Source of the DNA: Tricholoma matsutake
Lineage: Eukaryota > Basidiomycota > Agaricomycetes > Agaricales > Tricholomataceae
Length of the DNA: 64,000 bases
Reading direction: 5' to 3'
NCBI GenBank assembly: GCA_026075535.2
Contig: AP026542.1
Span: 7,998,001-8,062,000, forward strand
The position numbers and the translations under genes were made by a program. Of the stretch, positions 56,515-64,000 are shown piece after piece. The notes under the pieces are model-generated. The model ran no database searches. It was not told the DNA's origin and saw only the letters and a program-made list of their open reading frames with translations. Numbering within the stretch: the stretch's first letter is position 1; every line of letters begins with the position of its first letter.

Positions 56515-57756
56515 TCAGCCTCTAGCTATGCCAACACAGATGTTGAGCCAACCATCAGCGCCAGCCATGCACGCACCTAGCCAGGCCATCTCACCCTCCG
56601 GAGGGGAAAGAACACCTTGAATGAGGGCGTACGCAAATTCTGAGGCTGTGACGGAGGTGGAATTTGATTGTGTAGGCGTCGAAGCGATGGACCCAGGAGG
56701 GAACAGGAGAGGTATATGCGTTGAAAGAAAATGAGCGAGTGTGTTTGAAATACCTGGATAAGGAATAATTTTAACGTACAAAGAGACAGGGAAAGGGAGC
56801 GAACCGTCTTCTAACACAGGGGGGACTAGATCCTGGAGCACTGGACCATCCGGCAAGTAAACTCTGACAGGTACACTACGAACATTGTATGCTCCATCAC
56901 GTTCTGACGGACCTGCAGGGTCTGCAGATGGAGGACGAGCATGCATAGAGGCTGAAGAGACGGGTGGCGGGGAAGGAGACCGCGGGGGGACGGGCCCTGC
57001 CGTTGGCGTCACCTTCGATGCAACTCGCCAATAATGGTCAAAGTTATCTGTCAAGCACGAAAATAGGGTTATTTCAATAAAAAGGTTAACAAGATATACT
57101 GACGTTCTCTAATTCCCTCCCATATCCCATCTTGATCTATCTTTCTCAGCCCAGTCATTCGCTTGGTATTTCCCCAACGGATGAAGTCGGCTTCCTTGAG
57201 TTGACCCATGAAAGCTTGTTTGCAAGATTCAGCACTCGGAGATTGGAGAAGTTTCTCTGTAGGAGGAGACGCAAGATGGAGGACAAGACGCATCGGAATG
57301 GTGGAGGATTGCAACTGGGAAGACGATGAGCGGACAGACATTGATATGGTATGATTGTCATAGATAAGACCGATGGGCCAGTGCCTGGAGGAAAGGAGAT
57401 AAGCACGAAGAGTACTGGGATAGGAATGAGCAGGACCATTTGAGTAAGGTTCCTGCTTCAGTTTCAAACCACCATTCATCGTCCCTGATAATTTTTGCAG
57501 AAGCTTCGTCAAAGACTACATCCATTAGGAAACGACGAATCTCTGGCATGAGTAGGGGAAGATAGCTGACGCGCGGAGCCTGTACATAATAACATTCAAG
57601 ACCGCGATCTGAATTTGCAGGAAGTTCCTTTGGGTCAACACGAATTTCCAAAGGTACTGTTCCCTCCCAAGTCAAACGGCGAAAGAGAGTTGTGTGGTAG
57701 TCAGTTGTTCGTTCCTTTGTAGAATAAGAAATCGTCGTTGGCGCATGCTTTGACAT
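56515..57756 (-). CDS. ATG5: Autophagy protein Atg5
   Basis: Three exons (57756-57437, 57384-57104, 57047-56515) join in frame to 377 residues, a usual size for fungal Atg5. Landmarks: LFRRLTWEGTVPLEIRV, PRVSYLPLLMPEIRRF, WWFETEAGTLLKWHWPIGL (spanning intron 1), FMGQLKEADFIRWGNTKRM, HNFDHYWRV (spanning intron 2), and a C-terminal half with PVRVYLPDGP and GADGWLNICVGIARG. The two ubiquitin-like folds flank a helical bundle. Lys in QLKEADFIRWG is the likely Atg12 conjugation site. Atg12-Atg5 with Atg16 is the E3-like factor that lipidates Atg8. No defects were seen. Its start codon is 88 bp from that of DBF4, on the opposite strand. Confidence 0.93.
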
Positions 57757-57844
57757 GACAGTCGTCGTCGAGGAACGCTGTCACGTGCAAGTCACATACA
57801 ACGCGTTTAAAGTCACAAATTCTCTTCCAACTGCAGTACCAACC
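57757..57844. promoter_or_regulatory. Compact bidirectional promoter between ATG5 and DBF4
   Basis: Only 88 bp separate the two start codons, so the core promoters and 5' UTRs of both genes must overlap or reach into the other gene. A TCACGTGCA E-box-like element (CACGTG) lies at 57781-57788. Confidence 0.7.
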
Positions 57845-59838
57845 ATGGACCGTAAACCCCTAGCAAATCGTGTTCCCTCAAATCGCTCCGCTTCTTTGTC
57901 AAAGCGTCCCCGCTCTCCAGATATCCTTCTTGATCCTTCTGGTCTTCGTTCATCTTCAAAGCGCGTAAGACCGACTCCACCGGCCACTCGTTCATCTACC
58001 AAGGATCGTAAACATGCAGAACGCGAGCAACAAAAAGCCGAGTTCAAGGACAAATTTACTCGCGCATTTCCTACCTTCACTTTTTGCTTTGACATAGACA
58101 ATGTTGGCCCTGTGGATGCTCTCGTTTCTATGATTCGTCAACTTGGTGGTGTATGACTTTCGTCTCAATATTCGTAAACACTTTTATCTCATCATATTTC
58201 TTCAGAAAGTTGATGATTTCTTCTCAAATTCCATAACGCATTTTGTCACCAATCGTTTGGTGCCGCACAGTGTTGCTGCTCTTGCAGACAAGGAAAACAA
58301 CCCCAAGTTCGGCAACACAAGTGTACTTAAGAGTCCTATCAAACTGAAGTCCCGGTAGGTTAATTATTAAATTATGCCCACACAAACGGTACTCAGTGTC
58401 TTCTGTTGCTTTCTCCTCAGATTAGGAGATGACACCGATCATGAACCTGGATTCGACGTCCTCACTAAAGCTGTCAGTTATAACAAGAAAATATGGAACA
58501 CCACGAAACTCGAAAGCGTCCTTACGCGTCTTATTGACTCTTCATCGACTTCCACATCTGCCGTATCCAGGAACAATTCTATATCTTGCTCCTCTGTTAC
58601 CATGAATTCCCAGCGCGTTCTCACAAGACTATTGCAGTCTGAACGTCTTCACGGAACGCTGGAACGAGACCCATCCCAGAAGCGACACGATTTCAGGTAC
58701 TTTTCGCGTGCAAGTCGATTCGTGCTCGTCGAAGATATGCGTCAAGAACTTGCTACAATTTCTGTCCATGAATACCCTGTAGCCAAAGGACGGGACAGTT
58801 CGGCGATGGTACCATGGCCTGTTCTGCATTGTCACCCTTATGCTAGAGGCCCTTTCATCGCCTACGACGAAAGGGAGAAGAAAAGGTGGGAGAAGACACA
58901 GAAGGTAGATACCTATCAAAAAGAGGAACGAAAGAAGCATAGGAATAAGATAAAGCAAACAGAGGCTATGCAGAGACACGCGGGAGGAAACATGCACTCG
59001 AAGAAGACTGGTGACTTGAGACGAACGATGTCGATGAATAACCTTCGCCGCGGGGCAACTTTCCCTTCCACGAACCCTCATGAAGAACTCTTGATTGATC
59101 TCGATAAGGATGGCGACTTCCGGGACTCTACCAACCCTTCAGGATTTCTAGCATCAGGTGTAGGGGGAGGTTACATGGCTGCGTCTGGCAACAGTGTTGG
59201 GATCACCTCTACGACTGGTATTACTTCGAATGCGGGTTGTGCGTTGAGAAATGTCAAGTTGCCTGTCGCTCTCAGTGGACGGATGAAACAAGAGATTGTG
59301 ACTTCGCGAAAGTTTCCTTTGGCTGCTGCAGGAAAGGAACACAAAGTGACTTCGATGGGCCCACCCAGTGTTGTTCCAGAGAGACAGCCTATGTTGAAGA
59401 AAAGTCGGAGCACCAACACGTTAAAATTGCCAAAACGTGAGGAAGGTAGCAAGCCTGGGTATTGTGAGAGCTGCCGCGTCAAGTTCGACGATTTCAACAA
59501 GGTATGTATTGCCGCGCTTCCTTTTCCTCATACTCATTATATGGTGGTAGCACATTGTGGGGCGTAAGCACCGGAAGTTTGCAGCAGACAGTGCCAATTT
59601 CTTGCAGCTAGACTGTGTCCTTGCCCGTGTGCAACGACGGACAGGACAGGAGATTCAACAGCAGCAGCGAAAAAGGGAAGAAAGACGACAATCTTATTGT
59701 GGCAAGATACAAGGGGAAGTAACTCCATGTTTGGACCTACCACTCCCTATCCTTACGGAACAGATTCAGCGGATGGCGCAAGCCGACGATGCTGAGATGA
59801 CAGCTGGTGGTGTGGACGTAGTCTTGACCCTTCATTGA
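57845..59838 (+). CDS. DBF4: Dbf4/Dfp1-type regulatory subunit of the Cdc7 kinase
   Basis: Exons 57845-58150, 58206-58354, 58421-59501 and 59551-59838 join to 607 residues. Motif N (BRCT-like): FTFCFDIDNVGPVDALVSMI, KVDDFFSNSITHFVTNRL. Central motif M (Dfp1/Him1): ASRFVLVEDMRQELATISVH, then WPVLHCHPYARGPF. C-terminal zinc finger (motif C): GYCESCRVKFDDFNKHIVGR..H, with the two Cys before and the His residues after the last intron. These three blocks in this order define Dbf4/Dfp1. The protein activates Cdc7, which phosphorylates Mcm2-7 at replication origins. ATG 57845 was chosen because it is the first Met (MDRKPLANR) with no upstream exon visible. Confidence 0.92.
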
Positions 59839-60246
59839 CATCCTTCATGATGTTTAATATATACTATTTCTTCAGTCATTAGAAGCCGCCAGCATATAGA
59901 CACAGTCAGTGTATAATATGGTCTTCTGCTCTTATCGCAAGGAATATTGTGCTCGCGGTGAAGGAAACCATGCCTCAAGGGTTGACAGTACTCTTGAAGT
60001 TCGACAATGCTCAATCTTTGAACGCCTGCCTAACCTATATTCACAGGGTTTACAGCGATTCTTCCTTCATGCGAGATTCGTACCTTTGTTCTGGGTCTTT
60101 TGTAGGCCATACCTTACTTGAGCAATGCATACTGTCCTCTCCCCGAATCCTGTGTGGATTTATAAGATGTGGTCGACACGAACGTTAACACTTTTATTCA
60201 TCGTGGGTATATGTAAAACATGGCCCATGTCCATGGGTGTAGTTTG
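59839..60246. other. Convergent intergenic region between DBF4 and the phosphatase
   Basis: This is 408 bp between stop codons. A 79-codon frame exists at 59949-60188 on the plus strand but has no recognised features, so I do not call a gene. Confidence 0.5.
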
Positions 60247-61733
60247 TCAGTCGAATCCAACTCGTTGAATCAATATAGTCGTATCATCCATCCAGCGTTC
60301 TTCCATCTCTACCGTCAAATTGCGGGATACCACTTGTGTGTCATCTCCCCCCAACACATGCCGCAGGAGGGTCAAAGCTGCGTTGGAACTCCGATCCAGA
60401 TCTAATCCTTGTGCAACGATTTGGATCCAATGCCCCACCGTCTCCCGTATATCTATGTCACTGTACTGAGTCGATGCTGACACCAATCCATCCGAAGCCA
60501 GCAATATCAAACACGGCGAATCAGGAAGAACATGATGATACACGTCAGGAATGTTGGAAACATACGGAGGAGTCAGAATTCGCTTGGAATACTCTTTGAA
60601 TTTCTCCGGAACTATCCACTTTTGTCTGAGGTTAGGGTAAATTCGAGAAGCATATATTCCAGGTAACTTGAGCCAGACATCGCCAATGGCTAAGTATAAG
60701 CAGATGTTTGTTTTGAACGGTGCTGGAACTACGTTGTTGAACCTACCTCGGGTCGGTTCTAAAAACCCAATTACACGATTGTTTCTGATTGGATCCGCTT
60801 CATCTGGATGCTCATCCCTGATGCGGTGAACTTCGTCCATGTTATTTGCATCATGTATCCAATTAAGTTGAATGCCACACCAACGATCCTGGTTGCGATA
60901 CCCTAAGACTGTCCAAGTTAAGCCTATCTCCGGAGCGCATGGAAATTCAGGTACCTGCTCGACAATCTTCTCAAAACGAGTCAGTAGTTGAATAGTGCCA
61001 AGTCCGCGGTCTCATACCTCCAAGATTTGCGACCCACATGTTCCTTTTGGAATCAGTCAAACTGAGGATCAAAGTAGTCCCACCAAGACTTCTGGCCATG
61101 ATATCATAGTTACGATTGCCTCCTGTATTTTTGTCGAAGATGGGCCGAATGTCAGAGTCCTTGAGGCGACTGAGACTGTCCACGTCTCGTGGGAAGAGGT
61201 CGAGAAATTGTGATGCAATGGAATTGTCGATGTCAATCACTGACGCTTGTAAAATTTCAGAAATACGAGCAGAAGGAATGGTCCCTTGAGCGGCGAGTGC
61301 AGAATGAAGGGATTGTTTAATGATGAGCGGCAATGTTCGCACAACATAATCCACAGCTTGATGATTCAGGTGACCTGCGTTGCGTTGAGGGAACATGCGT
61401 TTCAAGATTTTCCGTATATTTACCGTCAAAAACACCGTTAAACTTCCAGGCTCCTCCTGGAAGATCCCATTCTTCTATAACGTAGCGATCTTGCGATAAG
61501 TATATGTGAGGAGGACAAGGCTGGAGTGTTATAATGTCAACACAACCATAAGATCTGGCTCCAGACATTTGGGCGAGTTCCCTTGTTAATGCTGGATCAT
61601 GGAGGATACGATAGGTCCAGGGTCCTTGTCCTTTATAACCCATGTCAGTAAGACCAAAGTGGCTTACTTCTGCAAGAGCTTGTGAATTCTCGGAAGAGGT
61701 CGCGACAGGAAGCGAGATGACATTAGAAAACAT
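60247..61733 (-). CDS. PP2C-family (PPM-type) Ser/Thr phosphatase
   Basis: The reading frame has GGAWKFNGVFDG. A short intron (ending near 61389) completes the D-G-H motif, followed by LNHQAVDYVVRTLP. Then ARSLGGTTLILSLTDS, MWVANLG with a D-C across the next intron, ILLASDGLVS, and WMDDTTILIQRVGFD at the end. These are the metal-binding Asp motifs of PP2C. The glycine after DGH is replaced by Leu, so the family member is divergent. The ATG at 61731-61733 (MFSNVISLPV) is the first in-frame Met I trust. An upstream exon in 61734-61860 is possible. The substrate is unknown; mushroom relatives often resemble pyruvate dehydrogenase phosphatase. Confidence 0.8.
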
Positions 61734-62264
61734 AGAATGGCAGACAGCTGGATCGTCAGTGTGCAAGGTAACAAGTCAAGTGGGTTTCCGTCATGCATTC
61801 ACCCGGCACAGGATCAGCATATTCCTGGTGTCAGTCTGAGAAAACCACATTGAGAGACAGAGTGCCGAGAAGCTGGCGTGAAGACGACTGACCGGGATAT
61901 AAGCAACCTGACAGAAGTTGACCCTAACTTGATCGTGATGATCATAAGATCAAAATTTGACGGGTAACGTGAAGCTCCGAGTCATTGCTACCTTACTTGT
62001 GGACCCAGTATTGTTGTCATGCTTGGGACAGAAAGGCGCGGAATGCAGATGAAGGAGCGGTAGAATTAAACGTGGATGGGTTATATGGAGTCTGTTCGAT
62101 TGTCCACTGGTCCATCGATGTCGGTTGCTTCGACACGATGCCGACATAAATGATTCTGATGTGTGCCCTATGCTCATCTCAGATACCAACTGTCAGATGT
62201 GGGTACCTTTTCGGGATGTTTTGGATGCAATATGGGAGTATATACATTGTTCTACATACCTGCT
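61734..62264. other. Intergenic region between the phosphatase and SPE2
   Basis: It holds the phosphatase promoter and the SPE2 3' end, both minus strand. A minus-strand ATG at about 61854 starts a 19-codon frame (MWFSQTDTRNM...) ending before the phosphatase. It could be a uORF or a leading exon. No other gene was seen. Confidence 0.5.
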
Positions 62265-63613
62265 TCACGATCTAAGCTCAAAGCTGGCAAACGCAAGTTC
62301 ATACCCCCCAAATTCATAATTGATCTTGTCAGTCCTCTTATATAATCGTTTCCAATTCCCATCCACATTTTGTTGAATGTTGTTCGAATCGATGCAGGAA
62401 TACCCACAGTCAAAGTCCGCCTCCGTCAACGCCAATTTAAACGCGCGCTGGACTGCTTCGATGCTCTCCCCTTGTTCAGCCTCATTGCCTCTGCTCGAGA
62501 TAAACAAGGTAAGTGTCAGGCGGGCTGGCTGAAATATCGCAACCACGCGTTGTACGAGAGATTTGAGGTCGGGGACAGTACGAGTGCTTCGGGAGGAATG
62601 AGTCGGAACATTGCATTCAAAACTGGCATATGACCAGCCTTCTTCGGGAGTGACATGGATCGTGTAGTAACCCTCTCTGGGGATTCTAGGTGTCCCAGTG
62701 GAGGCGTCTTCTTGGAGATCAGATGGAGACTTCCAAGAGGGATCAGCACCCCATTTGATAAGGGCGTTCGCAGAGTAACCACATGGGTGAAATGAAAACG
62801 CATCCAAAGTTGTAAGATGAGGAGGGAATATTCCAGATATTCCAAGTGTGTCCGAAAGGACACTAGCATGGTCGTGCGGATCATCGGAAGGCGAGAGGGA
62901 GGAAAAGAAATGCTGTTGCGCCTCCTTTGCAAGGCCACTCATGAGAATTTCTATTGTATAATCGGGTAACAAGTCATTTCCCGAAGAATCAAAAGGATCC
63001 GTGGTCGCAATTTGAGACTCGTCTCCTGTTTCTGGGGTTGTCAGATATAGTAACCAATGGTCACCATTGACCTTCCCGACGGTATACGCGGCACCGTCCT
63101 TGAAAATATTATCCAGGTATTCCACCTCTTGTTTCCAATCTCGATGTGGCCCTGACTGACGTTCGGGAAACATAAAGGATTTACGTGAATAGAAGCAACG
63201 ATGAACAGAAGGCAAATCTGCTTCTGTCGCGGCTATTTCGAGGATACGGGGGAGTCCGAGGAGGTTTAGAGTTGTTCCACAAGTCTTAAGAATGATGCGA
63301 TGGGGAGCGACGAAGAAAGATGATTCACTGAAAGATGATCAGTAAATGTAAAATTGTTGACTGTAGAATAAATAAAATCGAACCTCAATAAATAAGCATC
63401 CATTTCGGTGCCTTCAATGACACTGATAACTTGGCACTTAACAATGTCAAGCATTTCTTCCCAAATTTTTCGATCGATCTTTCGGAGACCTATTCTGCCG
63501 TCCATGGATGGATCGGTTGGGTCTGGTAAGTCGGCCGCAGACGGTGCGAACCAAATTTCAAGAAGCTTTTCAGGCCCTTCAAAAGGGGCACGATAGTCAT
63601 CAGCTATGACCAT
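62265..63613 (-). CDS. SPE2: S-adenosylmethionine decarboxylase proenzyme
   Basis: Exon 1 (63613-63384) and exon 2 (63327-62265) join to 430 residues. The intron falls inside the key motif: YLLS | ESSFFVAPHR. Here E78-S79 is the self-cleavage site that makes the pyruvoyl group on the alpha chain. N-terminal FEGPEKLLEIWF carries the conserved Glu pair. Also present are TCGTTLNLLGLP, KSFMFPERQ, HPCGYSANAL (catalytic Cys) and YYTIHVTPEEGWSYASFE. The enzyme makes decarboxylated SAM, the aminopropyl donor for spermidine and spermine. Length fits fungal members (about 400 residues). All active-site motifs are intact. Confidence 0.95.
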
Positions 63614-63631
63614 TGTATAGAAGTAGCGATG

Positions 63632-63691
63632 CTATCGAGGAGCTGCAAAAGGAAAACGATATGGGCCACTGAGGGCAGCTTCTGGATGCAT
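63632..63691 (-). promoter_or_regulatory. 19-codon uORF in the SPE2 leader
   Basis: On the minus strand ATG (63691-63689) begins MHPEAALSGPYRFPFAAPR and stops at TAG (63634-63632), 18 nt before the SPE2 ATG. uORFs control AdoMetDC translation by polyamines in plants and mammals. Whether this one is translated or regulatory is unknown. It could also be an accidental frame. Confidence 0.4.
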
Positions 63692-64000
63692 GTAATGGGG
63701 AAACAGAGAGAGTAAGGATATGAAGAATGGATTGCCTGGAGAGTTTATATTGCAGCGGATGTTTTAGGAGGAGGAAGTTTACTGTAATGACGGAAGTTTG
63801 AGGAATGGATCGAATCGTTTTTTATATATATACTGGCGCATCTCACGTGACCTTATACTTTATACTATTTCTTTTTTTTTGTTTTTTGCTTCTGTTATTA
63901 TAACTCCTCCATGCTTCGCAATTTTATTCTACGATTCCCTCTATTAAAGGCAATGTTTCCTCGAATGCCTGCACCACTCTTGCCAATCATTCGCCTACGA
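63692..64000 (-). promoter_or_regulatory. SPE2 upstream region
   Basis: A TATATATA run (about 63823-63832) and T-rich tracts around 63870-63890 are the only landmarks. They are consistent with a promoter for the minus-strand SPE2 gene. No coding region is supported. Confidence 0.4.

Noticed and set aside
59949..60188. Possible 79-codon gene between DBF4 and the phosphatase
   Set aside because: It has no recognisable motif, no introns and no supporting context; it may be UTR.
1..64000. tRNA, rRNA or CRISPR features
   Set aside because: No cloverleaf, rRNA block or spaced direct repeat array was seen; CRISPR is not expected in a fungus.

Overview
This 64 kb window is nuclear DNA of a filamentous basidiomycete, most likely an Agaricomycete. 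The genes are dense with short (about 45-65 nt) GT-AG introns, the transposon families (Plavaka, chromodomain Gypsy, Copia) are those of mushroom genomes, and the single-copy genes are typically fungal. No species call is made.

Layout. (1) 1-4104: a decayed Ty3/Gypsy polyprotein on the minus strand, cut by the window edge. (2) 4327-39503: a stretch bounded by matching inverted repeats of about 75-80 bp. I read it as one giant, dead DNA transposon. Its cargo is an uncharacterised Agaricomycete-type gene (4470-6285, +), a Plavaka/CACTA-like transposase (8526-11687, -), a TET/JBP-type 2-oxoglutarate/Fe(II) dioxygenase gene (12490-35472, +) and a DUF6532-like gene (35537-37511, +). A Tc1/mariner remnant sits at 6640-7450. 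The dioxygenase gene is split by a 19.2 kb chromodomain Gypsy element (13213-32436, 5-bp target duplication GTGAT). That Gypsy element itself hosts three later insertions: an hAT-like MITE in its 5' LTR, a 5.7 kb long-TIR element inside reverse transcriptase, and a full-length Copia element inside integrase. (3) 39504-40380: a Copia RT scrap and a putative solo LTR. (4) 40381-63691: compact, apparently intact host genes: SKI3 (+), a LETM1-like mitochondrial protein (-), a DOCK-family GEF (-), an SPC34-like kinetochore protein (+), ATG5 (-), DBF4 (+), a PP2C phosphatase (-) and SPE2 (-).

The main result is the TIR-bounded element that links a Plavaka-type transposase to a TET/JBP methylcytosine-oxidase-like gene and two further cargo genes. 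A second strong signal is methyl-CpG decay in the transposon region. Nearly all in-frame stops are TGA where the family or context suggests CGA. The five differences between the two Copia LTRs are all CpG transitions. Several CpG sites in the Gypsy LTR pair read TG in one copy and CA in the other. So a locus that apparently carried a 5-methylcytosine oxidase has itself been eroded by 5-methylcytosine deamination. All functional statements rest on motif recognition by eye; no database search was run.
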